DNA from: Armatimonadota bacterium | Lineage (GTDB): Bacteria > Armatimonadota > UBA5829 > DTLH01 | Reading direction: 5' to 3' | Assembly (NCBI GenBank): GCA_029551395.1 | Contig: JAKPFN010000138.1 | Span: 1-56,278, forward strand | Length of the DNA: 56,278 nucleotides | Shown: piece after piece, positions 18,334-27,055 of the stretch | How the letters are laid out: every line of letters begins with the position of its first letter | How positions within the stretch are numbered: position 1 is the first letter of the stretch | Program-made: the position numbers and the translations under genes | Notes under the pieces: generated by a model | Databases searched by the model: none | What the model was told of the DNA's origin: nothing | Seen by the model: the letters and a program-made list of their open reading frames with translations, nothing else

Positions 18334-19619
18334 AGTACTCGTGCCCCAATGTCCTTTCGGTAGTACATATTCTGGAACCGGATCTTCTCAACAGCCGAAT
18401 AAGCTTTGCTGACGGCATCAGCAAACGTATCACTTATGGCTGTAATGCCAAGAACCCGTCCTCCGGCAGTAACAATCTGACCGTCGGCGATTTTTGTTCC
18501 TGCATGAAAAACAATCGCCCCGGCAGATTCGGCATCCGCAAGCCCATTAATGGGGAATCCGGTGTCGTAATCTCCGGGGTAACCGCCCGACGCCAAAACC
18601 ACACATACTGCTCTTCTATTGTACCATTTAATCTCGATCTCGTCGAGCCGTCCTTCAACCACAGCCTCCATTACATCGACTAAATCAGTTTCGAGTAATG
18701 GCAACACGACTTGTGTTTCCGGGTCACCAAACCGGCAATTGTATTCAAGCAGTTTTGGCCCATCTTCAGTTAAAATCAGTCCTGCGTATAATACTCCCTT
18801 GTAGTGAATCCCTTTCTTCATTAAAGCTGAAAGTGTTGGTTGGATAATATTCTTGACTGCGAAATCATACAAATCCGGGGTAAGCGCCGGAACAGGAGAA
18901 TAACATCCCATTCCACCAGTATTCGGCCCTTTATCACCGTCGTATGCTCGCTTATAATCCTGAGCAGGAGTCATTGGAGCGACTTTTTCGCCATCAGCGA
19001 ACACCATCAAAGAGGCTTCCTGCCCTACCAGATATTCTTCAATGATTATTCGCTCACCAGATGCACCGAAGACTTTGCGAACCATCATCTGATCGATAGC
19101 CTGAAGTGCTGCATCTTCGTTCTCAGCAATCACCACGCCTTTACCTGCAGCCTCACCATCAGCTTTAATCACAAGCGGCCCGCGACCTTCAGCAAAATGC
19201 TGACGGATTTCAGAAGCTGCTTCATCGGGATTAGAAAAAACGGTAAATGTCCCGGTCGTAATACCATTCTCAGCTAAAAGCTGCTTCGTAAAGACCTTGC
19301 TTCCCTCAATCTGAGCAGCAGCCCTAGACGGACCGAATACTGCAACCCCTTCACTCTCCAGGGCATCAGCAAGCCCTGCTATCAGCGGTGTCTCAGGTCC
19401 AACTACAACAAGATCGACTGCTCGTTCACGCGAAAACTGAATGATTTTATCGAACTCAAGAGGCTTGATTGGAATTATTTCCCCAATCATAGACATTCCG
19501 GCGTTTCCAGGGGCACAATACACATTGGCTACACGATTACTCTGGGCTAACTTCCAAGCGAGCGCGTGTTCTCTGCCGCCGCTGCCTATCACCAGGATAT
19601 TGAGGTTGTTTGGGCGCAT
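18330..19619 (-). CDS. purD: Phosphoribosylamine-glycine ligase
   Basis: 429-residue ATP-grasp enzyme that joins glycine to phosphoribosylamine, step two of the pathway. The N-terminal [17 protein letters not shown] motif (9-25), the ATP-grasp loop [14 protein letters not shown] and the [12 protein letters not shown] segment are typical. ATG start. It lies 62 bases downstream of dnaB, and purE follows with a 4-base overlap. Confidence 0.97.
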   Translation of the reverse strand: MRPNNLNILVIGSGGREHALAWKLAQSNRVANVYCAPGNAGMSMIGEIIPIKPLEFDKIIQFSRERAVDLVVVGPETPLIAGLADALESEGVAVFGPSRAAAQIEGSKVFTKQLLAENGITTGTFTVFSNPDEAASEIRQHFAEGRGPLVIKADGEAAGKGVVIAENEDAALQAIDQMMVRKVFGASGERIIIEEYLVGQEASLMVFADGEKVAPMTPAQDYKRAYDGDKGPNTGGMGCYSPVPALTPDLYDFAVKNIIQPTLSALMKKGIHYKGVLYAGLILTEDGPKLLEYNCRFGDPETQVVLPLLETDLVDVMEAVVEGRLDEIEIKWYNRRAVCVVLASGGYPGDYDTGFPINGLADAESAGAIVFHAGTKIADGQIVTAGGRVLGITAISDTFADAVSKAYSAVEKIRFQNMYYRKDIGARVL

Positions 19620-19681
19620 ATGACTCCTTTCTGGTAACTTGCACGGTTATTTATGCACAACTTCAGCTCTTTGGCTGATTA

Positions 19682-21100
19682 TTATTCGTCTCTGTATCTT
19701 TCCGTATCGACAAAGTGAGCATAATGGCTGAGGAAGCCCATCTTGACTGTACCGGTAGGCCCGTTTCGTTGTTTGCCTATGATAATCTCTGCCTCTTCAA
19801 CATCCTCCACGCCAATATCTCTTTGTTTGACTTTGCCAGTAGCTGGGTCAAGTCCTACTGCTTCTTCAGCATCCACTGTTTCCTTACGTTCATAATACTT
19901 AGGTCTGAAAAGGAGCATAACAAGGTCTGCTTCAGCTTCGATAGAGCCACTTTCCCTCAAGTCAGAAAGTACCGGACGCTTGTCATCACGCTGTTCGACA
20001 CGTCTTGAAAGCTGAGAAAGCGCAATAACAGGCACTTTCAACTCTCTTGCCAGGCTCTTCAATGACCTTGCAATCTCTGAAATCTCCTGCACGCGGTTTT
20101 CTATATGCCTGTGCCATTTGATAAGCTGCAGGTAGTCCACGACAACAAGTCCCAATCCTCCCTGTTCAGCTTTAAGCCTTCTGCACTTCGCCCGCATACC
20201 CATAGGAGATATATCAGTCGAGTCATCTATGAATATTGGTGCCTGGAACAGTTCATTTGCTGCTCTTGATACCTTGTCTATCTCATCATCATGCAAAAAG
20301 CCAGCTCTTAGACGCTGAGACTCGACCTGTGAATGGGACGATAACATCCTGAGCGCAAGCTGTTCTTTGGACATTTCAATACTGAAGAGAGCAACTGGCT
20401 GCCGTCCTCTCATCGCTACATGGCTTGCTATATCCAGAGCAAAGGACGTCTTTCCCATAGATGGCCTTGCAGCAACAATAACCAGGTCTCCTGCTTGAAG
20501 CCCTGAAGTCATCAGGTCGATATCACGAAAACCGGTCTCCAGCCCGGAGATTATGCTCCCGTGTTCCCACTGAGCATTGAGCTTATCCCATGCTTCCATT
20601 ACTACCGGGGCAATGGGTGTAAAATACTGCCCCATCCGTCGCTGTGAAACCTGGAATATGAGGTGTTCTGCTTTATCCGTGATGCTTTCTACATCAGCAG
20701 AATCATCGTAGGCCATGGCGGTGATTTCTGCTGCTGCACCAAGAAGCCTTCGGAGTATGGACTTCTCTTCAACTATTTTAGCATAATGCTCCACGCGAGC
20801 AGCAGACGGCACTTGAGAAAGCAGTGCCATTAAATACTCAGTCCCACCGACTTCATCCAGTTTGCCTCTTGACCTTAACTCTTCTTGTAGAGTTATAAGG
20901 TCAACCGGCTCATCCCGCTCATTCAGAGCGCACATGGCATCGAAAATGATGCCGTGGCTTGGCCTGTAGAAGTCGACGTCCCTGAGTAGTTCGGCAGATT
21001 TCTCAATTGCCGTTCGGTCGAGCATCATAGACCCTAAGGTAGACTGCTCGGCGTCGATATTTTGCGGAGGCACCCGCTCTAATGAAGATAATCGTTCCAT
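19682..21100 (-). CDS. dnaB: Replicative DNA helicase DnaB
   Basis: 472 residues. The N-terminal helical collar domain begins PPQNIDAEQSTLGSMM (11-26); the RecA-like motor has Walker A ARPSMGKTS (211-219) and Walker B LVVVDYLQL. DnaB is the ring helicase that unwinds DNA at the replication fork. It follows rplI, an order seen in many bacteria (rpsF-ssb-rpsR-rplI-dnaB), but rpsF, ssb and rpsR are absent here. The 83-base gap after rplI is A/T rich and could hold a promoter (a TTGAAA and a TATACT, 19 apart). Confidence 0.97.
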   Translation of the reverse strand: MERLSSLERVPPQNIDAEQSTLGSMMLDRTAIEKSAELLRDVDFYRPSHGIIFDAMCALNERDEPVDLITLQEELRSRGKLDEVGGTEYLMALLSQVPSAARVEHYAKIVEEKSILRRLLGAAAEITAMAYDDSADVESITDKAEHLIFQVSQRRMGQYFTPIAPVVMEAWDKLNAQWEHGSIISGLETGFRDIDLMTSGLQAGDLVIVAARPSMGKTSFALDIASHVAMRGRQPVALFSIEMSKEQLALRMLSSHSQVESQRLRAGFLHDDEIDKVSRAANELFQAPIFIDDSTDISPMGMRAKCRRLKAEQGGLGLVVVDYLQLIKWHRHIENRVQEISEIARSLKSLARELKVPVIALSQLSRRVEQRDDKRPVLSDLRESGSIEAEADLVMLLFRPKYYERKETVDAEEAVGLDPATGKVKQRDIGVEDVEEAEIIIGKQRNGPTGTVKMGFLSHYAHFVDTERYRDE

Positions 21101-21183
21101 ACTCTAGATCAACATAGCTGGAATAGCAGGCCAACTGTCATAAACACAGTATATTTATATACAGCACCTTTGTTTCAACTATG

Positions 21184-21630
21184 TCAGTCGGTAACTACCT
21201 CCACTTTGAGGCCGAATCCTACGTCATGATGCAGACGAACGGGCACACTGTGCGACCCAGCGGTCTTAATCGGGTCGATAATATGGATTTTTCTCTTGTC
21301 CAAATCAATCCCTGTCTGAGCTTTTACGGCATCAGCGATGTCCTGAGATGTTATTGAACCATACAGCTTGCTTCCCGCGCCAGCTTTTGCATGGACCTGT
21401 ATGGTAACCTCAGCCAGTTTGTCTGCAATCTGTTGAGCTTCAGCAATTGCCTTTTCGCCTTTCTGAGCAATTGCATCCTGCTTCTTTTTAAGCTCTTTCA
21501 TATGTTGCTCATTGGCTTCTACTGCAAGGTTCTTTGGAAAGAGGAAGTTTCGCGCATAGCCTGGAGATACATTGATAACCTCATCCATCTTTCCCACGCC
21601 TTTGATATCCTGACGAAGTATGACTTTCAT
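21184..21630 (-). CDS. rplI: 50S ribosomal protein L9
   Basis: 148 residues, full length for bL9: N-terminal domain (MKVILRQDIKGVGKMDEVI, GYARNFLFPKNLA), a long linking helix and the C-terminal rRNA-binding domain (LYGSITSQDIADAV). It begins 28 bases after mlaD with a purine-rich ribosome site, so it may be read from the mla promoter as well as its own. Confidence 0.97.
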   Translation of the reverse strand: MKVILRQDIKGVGKMDEVINVSPGYARNFLFPKNLAVEANEQHMKELKKKQDAIAQKGEKAIAEAQQIADKLAEVTIQVHAKAGAGSKLYGSITSQDIADAVKAQTGIDLDKRKIHIIDPIKTAGSHSVPVRLHHDVGFGLKVEVVTD

Positions 21631-21658
21631 AGTCCCACCTACCGTTTCCTTATAATCG

Positions 21659-22984
21659 TTATTTGCGATACTGTATGCCTAACATGGCATCACCATCACC
21701 GAACAAGTCTTCAACCCCGACCCAAGCACCAAACTCCGGCGAAAAATCATACCTTAACTTAGTCTCAAGCCGAAGGTCATTCGGACGATACAGGTCCAGT
21801 TGCAGTGCCAGATTATCATTTAACAGCCTATCGTAACCAATACCAAGCCTGGAATCATAAAGCCCATATCTTAACGCGCTGTTTCGGTTAAGAATCTCTC
21901 CCAACTGGAGATTAAGCCCAGTGCTTTCTCCAATATCGACCAGACCTGCCCGATAAAACCTGTTACCTCTCCCTGGGAATGTATAATTGTAATCAACTCG
22001 CCAATCGCCATCCGTAATAGCGAAAGTATCAAACCTGGAACCAATTCCTGGCACTGGCCCGGCAGCAGCCGGAGATGGTTGGCGGTCACTGCCTCGTCCG
22101 CCAAGTATTCCCCCAACCCGTTCGACTATATCAGCGGCGCCTTCTGCTGCCTCACGAGCGCTTGTTATCGTCTGGCGTATATCTTCAGATATTGCCTCAT
22201 CTTCAGCCAATTCTCTCAGCTTTAAACTTGCAGCTTCCAGATTTTCTGCAGCCCTTCCCGCGCTGGCAAGAGCAGCCCTTACATCTTCAATGCCTCCCTG
22301 CTCTACCGCAACTCTGATTTCCCGAGTCACCGCAGCAAAGTTTTCTGACGCAGCATTGACATTAGCCAGTGTACGCTCGATTTCGGGCTGGTTTGCCGAT
22401 ACCAGGCTGCGAACATCCTCAGCTAATGCAGCAGTCGTGGCGCTCGCCAGTTCCGCATTTCGAAGCGTGTTCTCAAGTGATCTCCTCATCTCAGGGTCTT
22501 CAAGTATATCATTCACAGAGCGGACTGAAGTCTGAAGCCCATTCACAAGGCTCTGGACATCTACCACCAAATCTTCTAGTCTAGGCAGTTGTGTTGACTT
22601 AAGACACTCTCCAGGCTTTATGATTTCCTTGCTTGATCCTGGAATTATCTCAACATAGTAATCTCCAACACCCACTACGGACCCGGTTGTCACTCGGACT
22701 GAGGAATCTTCAGGTATGGCATTCTCAAACCTCCGGCTGATACGCATCTCTACAAGAGCTTTTCTATCATCTGTCAGCGTGATATCTTCTACCGTGCCGA
22801 TTCGGACACCAGCCATGCGGACTTCAGCACCTTTTGATAGTTTTAACACATCGTTGAATACTGCACAGATGTCATAAGTACCGGCACGAAAGCCCACACC
22901 TGATAAGAACAGAAAGATCCCTACAAGTGCAAGCAGGGATAAAATTACTACCAAACCAACCTTTGCTTCCGTTCGAAGTCTCAT
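21659..22984 (-). CDS. mlaD: MlaD/MCE-family lipid transport protein with C-terminal beta-barrel-like domain
   Basis: 441 residues. Layout: one membrane helix (about 8-30); an MCE domain (about 38-115; VRMAGVRIGTVEDI); a long alpha-helical, coiled-coil-like stretch (about 125-290); a short Pro/Gly linker; and a C-terminal part (about 310-441) of alternating polar/aromatic strands such as YGLYDSRLGIGYDRLL and LRYDFSPEFGAWVGVEDLF. E. coli MlaD ends soon after the MCE domain. The longer form matches the trans-envelope MlaD described in Veillonella, in which one protein spans from the inner membrane to an outer-membrane barrel. It would work with MlaE and MlaF to move phospholipid between membranes. 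Confidence 0.9.
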   Translation of the reverse strand: MRLRTEAKVGLVVILSLLALVGIFLFLSGVGFRAGTYDICAVFNDVLKLSKGAEVRMAGVRIGTVEDITLTDDRKALVEMRISRRFENAIPEDSSVRVTTGSVVGVGDYYVEIIPGSSKEIIKPGECLKSTQLPRLEDLVVDVQSLVNGLQTSVRSVNDILEDPEMRRSLENTLRNAELASATTAALAEDVRSLVSANQPEIERTLANVNAASENFAAVTREIRVAVEQGGIEDVRAALASAGRAAENLEAASLKLRELAEDEAISEDIRQTITSAREAAEGAADIVERVGGILGGRGSDRQPSPAAAGPVPGIGSRFDTFAITDGDWRVDYNYTFPGRGNRFYRAGLVDIGESTGLNLQLGEILNRNSALRYGLYDSRLGIGYDRLLNDNLALQLDLYRPNDLRLETKLRYDFSPEFGAWVGVEDLFGDGDAMLGIQYRK

Positions 22985-23016
22985 GTCAGATTTTTATTTA
23001 AGCGCTCTCCAACGGT

Positions 23017-23787
23017 TTATAATCTAATAGGACCTTCAGTGCTGCCTTCCATAAACTGCCGTACTATCGGATTATCTGTTTGCTCCATCTCTTCCTTCGT
23101 TCCAGCAGCGATAATTTTACCATGGAACAGCATGCCAATCCTGTTAGAAATATGCTTAATCAGAGGAACATCATGTGAAACGACTACAGATGTCACTCCC
23201 AACTGATCACGCATACGGACAATCAAATCGCCTATTGTCGCTGCAGTTATCGGATCAAGCCCACTGGTAGGTTCATCGTATAACAAAATTGGCGGATCGA
23301 GTGCAAGTGCTCGCGCCAATCCAACCCGTTTCTGCATTCCGCCAGATAACTGGGCAGGCATAAGGTGCTCTGTGCCTGATAAACCTACAAGCCCAAGCTT
23401 TTCAGCAACCACATCGCGGATTTCTTCTTCCGTCAACTGCCTGTGCCTTCGTAGACCAAAGGCTACATTTTCATATACGCTCAGGGAATCGAAAAGTGCT
23501 GCATACTGAAACACCATCCCAATCTTGCGCCGCACCTGCCTTAACTGCGATTCCCTTAGCCTCGATATTTCCGTGCCATCGATTATTACTTCACCGGCAG
23601 TGGGACGAATCAGTCCACCAATACACTTCAGCAGCGTGCTTTTTCCTACTCCAGACAACCCCATCACTGCAAAGGTTTCTCCACGCTCGACATGGAGGTC
23701 CAGTCTTCGGAGGATTGTCCTCCCACTTACTCGGTAAGAAATCTGATTAAGCGTAATCAAGCCATTACACCGACTCACGTCCACCAA
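23017..23787 (-). CDS. mlaF: MlaF-type ABC transporter ATP-binding protein
   Basis: 256-residue ABC ATPase with Walker A GLSGVGKST, signature LSGGMQKRVGLARAL, Walker B ILLYDEPTSGLDP and the late His switch (VVSHD). It powers phospholipid transfer through MlaE. The start is uncertain: the longest frame begins at a TTG (23787) inside mlaE. In-frame GTG codons at 23784 and 23778 and a TTG at 23760 are alternatives, the last having GGTG seven bases upstream and lining up best with the first strand (LITLNQISY). Confidence 0.94.
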   Translation of the reverse strand: MVDVSRCNGLITLNQISYRVSGRTILRRLDLHVERGETFAVMGLSGVGKSTLLKCIGGLIRPTAGEVIIDGTEISRLRESQLRQVRRKIGMVFQYAALFDSLSVYENVAFGLRRHRQLTEEEIRDVVAEKLGLVGLSGTEHLMPAQLSGGMQKRVGLARALALDPPILLYDEPTSGLDPITAATIGDLIVRMRDQLGVTSVVVSHDVPLIKHISNRIGMLFHGKIIAAGTKEEMEQTDNPIVRQFMEGSTEGPIRL

Positions 23788-24643
23788 AGAGCAAATATGC
23801 CAGGAAGAAGTTCAGTATGTAAATCAGCACTATCGAAAGAACTACAGCCCGTGTTGTAGATTGGCCGACTCCAGTCGCTCCACCACGGGTCTCCAATCCT
23901 TCAAAACATCCAACAATTGCTATCGTTGCTCCAAAGAAAAGCGTCTTCAGCAGACCGTTGATAATATCGCTAATCTCCACAAACGATTGAAGGGAGCTTA
24001 TAAAACCCCCTCCTGGTACGCCGTTTATCACAGCTACAAAATAACCACCGGCAGTACCAACCACATCTGCCAGTACCGTTATAACCGGCAGCATAATAAC
24101 TGCCGCAACCAATCTTGGAACTACCAGATACTGCACCGGGTCCACAGCAAGAGCACGAAGAGCATCCACTTGCTCGGTTACCTTCATACTCCCTATTTCA
24201 GCAGCCATAGCGCTGCCTGCTCTTGCTGCCACAACTACAGCAGTCAATACAGGTCCAATCTCGCGAGCTATTGAAAGCCCTATTCCACCTCCAACGAGCG
24301 TTCCGGCAAACCCATAGGTTACAAGCGTTTGTGCAGAATAGAGGGCCAATACCATGCCTGAAAAGGTTACTGTTACGAGCACGATTGGAAGTGATGCAAC
24401 TCCGATAGCGGACATCTGGTTAAACGTCTCTCGCACATCGATCGAAGCCCTGAGCACATAGCCCAATGCTCTACCTAAAAGAGACGTAGCACCGCCAACA
24501 AAGGTGAAAAACTTATCGAGGGTGCGATAAGTCAGCTCGCCAGGAACTGCGACAGCAGCAGTAAGCTCATCTCCCACTTCCTGGATTATTTCGCTGACAG
24601 CCTCGCTGCGAGGCGTTCGTTCTCTAGGTTCATCCTGTCTCAT
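23765..24643 (-). CDS. mlaE: MlaE-type ABC transporter permease
   Basis: 292 residues with five to six membrane segments of the MlaE family, including GIGLSIAREIGPVLTAVVVA and MAAEIGSMKVTEQVDALRAL, the most conserved stretch. It forms the inner-membrane channel of the lipid transporter with MlaF and MlaD. ATG start about 42 bases downstream of the -10 element of a strong promoter. It heads a colinear run of fifteen genes reaching purN. Confidence 0.95.
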   Translation of the reverse strand: MRQDEPRERTPRSEAVSEIIQEVGDELTAAVAVPGELTYRTLDKFFTFVGGATSLLGRALGYVLRASIDVRETFNQMSAIGVASLPIVLVTVTFSGMVLALYSAQTLVTYGFAGTLVGGGIGLSIAREIGPVLTAVVVAARAGSAMAAEIGSMKVTEQVDALRALAVDPVQYLVVPRLVAAVIMLPVITVLADVVGTAGGYFVAVINGVPGGGFISSLQSFVEISDIINGLLKTLFFGATIAIVGCFEGLETRGGATGVGQSTTRAVVLSIVLIYILNFFLAYLLFGGRESV

Positions 24644-24684
24644 AGCCCGCCCCGTCGCGTTGAACTAACCTCAATGGCCAAGTC

Positions 24685-24713
24685 AGTATACCTAAGCAAG
24701 GTTCCACTGTCAA
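24685..24713 (-). promoter_or_regulatory. Sigma-70 promoter for mlaE and downstream genes
   Basis: On the minus strand TTGACA (24713-24708), 17 bases, then TATACT (24690-24685): near-perfect hexamers with ideal spacing. Predicted start near 24678, about 35 bases before the mlaE ATG. Confidence 0.85.
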
Positions 24714-24717
24714 GATT

Positions 24718-24754
24718 GAAAAAACTCCCTGTAAAACTGCTTTTCATGGAGTTT
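24718..24754 (-). terminator. Terminator of the SIS-peptidase-DUF3866 operon
   Basis: AAACTCC pairs with GGAGTTT across a 19-base loop that can itself pair in part, and the second arm runs into six T on the minus strand. It lies about 80 bases after the DUF3866 stop and just before the mlaE promoter. Confidence 0.75.
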
Positions 24755-24834
24755 GATCACCTCTATGACCAGCCAATTCCAGACCCATAACAGGTAATCT
24801 TGGGAGAATAGCAGAAAGAGTAGGACAAATTACC

Positions 24835-25923
24835 TTATCCATTGGACTTTAGAAGTTCCACTGCTGCAGCCCCTGCAGCAGAAGCTGCAAGGAAAAACTC
24901 AGGATCATCGTTAAACCAACGGCCCATCGTCGATAGTTTAATCCCCTTATCAACACACTCACGGATGCCCGGTGTTCCATCAAAAACTCTTACCCTGTGC
25001 TTGTAAGTAATAGCTGTACGTTTAATCTGCTCTTCCAAAACAAGGAGCTTCATTTCATCGATCATGGGCAGTGGTAATATCGCTGGTGTTAACGCGACCT
25101 CAGCCAGTGCGGTTAGAGTGTGGTGGCTGATACCCTGGTGTCTTGGTCTTGGATCAGCAAAGCTTATCCGAGAAACTGCAATGGCAGCACCACCGAGAGT
25201 GTTTACAGCATTTATTATCTCGCCTTGCTCAATCCCGGAAAAACCGTATTTCGTGCCAGTTCCAACGTTTCCCGGCCCTTGGCAAACAATGCAAACATCC
25301 GCCTTAGCCACTGTTTTAGCAGCTATGAGGGCTGTATGTACATTGACAGTCTCTATATCGCCGCCAAAAGCCTGCCCTGCGGTAATTGTTATATCCAGCA
25401 AACCAGCCTCTTTAAGCTGCTGAACTAACCGGCTGAAAGCAATCGGAAGCGCTGCCGAGTCTGTCATTACATAAGCCACCCGCACATTGGGTTTTGCCAA
25501 ACGCTTCACCGCTGCTGTTGCAGGTGCAAGTTGGCTGTGAAGTTGCCCTACAATCACCGGCATCCGATCAAGTGAGGTAAATGAATCGATTTCAGCTTTG
25601 TCAGGGCTGTCATCTTCCTCGACCGCAAGCACAGACTGCTGCATTGGAGTATACCTGAGTTTCATTATGTGTCCGGGGCCAGGCTCTAAGTCTTCCTGTG
25701 GCCGTGATAAGTTCATCATAACAAAATGGAATCCACCAGTACCGAGCGAAAGCGATACTGCCGTCACATTAAGTATCACTTCATCGCCAACCTCCGGCAC
25801 AGGTGTGAGATTGGTGTAAGCAATCGCTTTGGATTTCTCACCACCAATCTCGACCTCAAGTTCAACCGCTCCCGGCCTCTCAGCCAGTATTCTGGTTACA
25901 ACTCCGACTGCCTTCTTAAGCAT
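24835..25923 (-). CDS. DUF3866 family protein
   Basis: 362 residues with the layout of DUF3866: a beta-rich N-terminal quarter (VTRILAERPGAVELEVEIGG; the GTGGFHFVMMNL motif follows), then a larger alpha/beta part with ICRQ-type glycine turns such as VCQGPGNVGTGTKYGFSG. Family function is unknown. No signal peptide or membrane segment. It starts two bases after the peptidase stop, so the two are surely co-transcribed. The gene pair with a peptidase suggests a cytoplasmic metabolic role, but nothing in the sequence shows a catalytic site I recognise. Confidence 0.85.
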   Translation of the reverse strand: MLKKAVGVVTRILAERPGAVELEVEIGGEKSKAIAYTNLTPVPEVGDEVILNVTAVSLSLGTGGFHFVMMNLSRPQEDLEPGPGHIMKLRYTPMQQSVLAVEEDDSPDKAEIDSFTSLDRMPVIVGQLHSQLAPATAAVKRLAKPNVRVAYVMTDSAALPIAFSRLVQQLKEAGLLDITITAGQAFGGDIETVNVHTALIAAKTVAKADVCIVCQGPGNVGTGTKYGFSGIEQGEIINAVNTLGGAAIAVSRISFADPRPRHQGISHHTLTALAEVALTPAILPLPMIDEMKLLVLEEQIKRTAITYKHRVRVFDGTPGIRECVDKGIKLSTMGRWFNDDPEFFLAASAAGAAAVELLKSNG

Positions 25924-25925
25924 GA

Positions 25926-27050
25926 CTAATGCTTAGTGCTTTCTCTGATTAATGCCAGAGCAAATTCCGATGCTTTTACGAGTTCAGAGATGGCAATATG
26001 CTCATCCTTGGAATGTGCTCCTTCGTAACCAACGCCGACTACTACAGCTTTTACACCTTTTTCGTTGAAGATATTGGCATCACTGCCGCCGCCGCCGTTT
26101 ACCAACTGAGGCTCGATCCCTACTGCCTTACCTGCCTCCATCGCCAGTTTAACTGGATCATCATCCACAGTCCATCGGTAAGTCGTATACTCACGTTTTA
26201 CGCCAATCTCTACATCCGCGCCTATTTCACGGGCTGCATCGTGGAATGTCTTGACCATGTGCTCGACCTGCGCTGCCAGTTGGTCTTCATTCCTGCTTCT
26301 TGCCTCAGCTCTGATCTCAACGTAATCCGGAATGATATTCCTGGCTTTCCCGCCATTGATTGTGCCTATATTGGCCGTTGTCTCAGGGCTGATCCTGCCG
26401 AGTTTCATATTCGCAATTGCACGGCTGGCAGCAATTATCGCACTTACCCCAGCTTCAGGGTTGATTCCGGCATGACTTGCCTTGCCATAGACCTTTACCA
26501 GGATATTCTCATGAGAAGGCGCCGAAACCACTACTCCGGCTACAGGTTTCTCAGTATCGAATACATAACCTACATCCGCGTTGATTCTCTGCGGTTCCAT
26601 TTCCTTCGCGCCCATCAGCCCGATCTCTTCTGCAACGCTATACAGGAGTTGAATGCTTCTAAACGGCACATTTTGCTCTATTGCTGCTCGGACTGCCTCA
26701 AGAGTAGCAGCTATTCCTGCTTTACAGTCCGCCCCGAGGATCGTTTTGCCATCAGAACTAATCACACCGTCATCCGAAATGACCGGTTTCAAGCATTCTG
26801 TCGGCTCTACGGTATCCATATGAGCAGAGAAGAATATGCGAAGCCCCGTATCTGAGGTTCCTTGCTTTGTGGCAATCAAGTTTCCGGTGTTTCCGCCGAT
26901 TTTCTCCCCTGTGTCGTCTTCGATAACCTGAAAACCCAGTTCTTCCAGCTTCGGTTTGAGATAATCAGCTACTCCTCGCTCATTTCTAGACGGACTGTTG
27001 ATTTCAATCAAATCAAAAAACGTTTGAAGCAGTCTTTCTTTGTTGATCAT
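25926..27050 (-). CDS. M20-family peptidase (peptidase T-like)
   Basis: 374-residue zinc peptidase of the M20 group that resembles tripeptidase PepT and YqjE. Metal and catalytic residues are in place: His77 and Asp79 (SAHMDT), Asp108 (GADCKAG), Glu141-Glu142 (VAEEIGL), an Asp in FDTEKP and a late His in AHSKDEH. The dimerisation domain is in the middle (KASHAGINPEAG). Cytoplasmic, probably cleaving short peptides. ATG start five bases after the SIS gene stop. Confidence 0.92.
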   Translation of the reverse strand: MINKERLLQTFFDLIEINSPSRNERGVADYLKPKLEELGFQVIEDDTGEKIGGNTGNLIATKQGTSDTGLRIFFSAHMDTVEPTECLKPVISDDGVISSDGKTILGADCKAGIAATLEAVRAAIEQNVPFRSIQLLYSVAEEIGLMGAKEMEPQRINADVGYVFDTEKPVAGVVVSAPSHENILVKVYGKASHAGINPEAGVSAIIAASRAIANMKLGRISPETTANIGTINGGKARNIIPDYVEIRAEARSRNEDQLAAQVEHMVKTFHDAAREIGADVEIGVKREYTTYRWTVDDDPVKLAMEAGKAVGIEPQLVNGGGGSDANIFNEKGVKAVVVGVGYEGAHSKDEHIAISELVKASEFALALIRESTKH

Positions 27051-27055
27051 TAACT

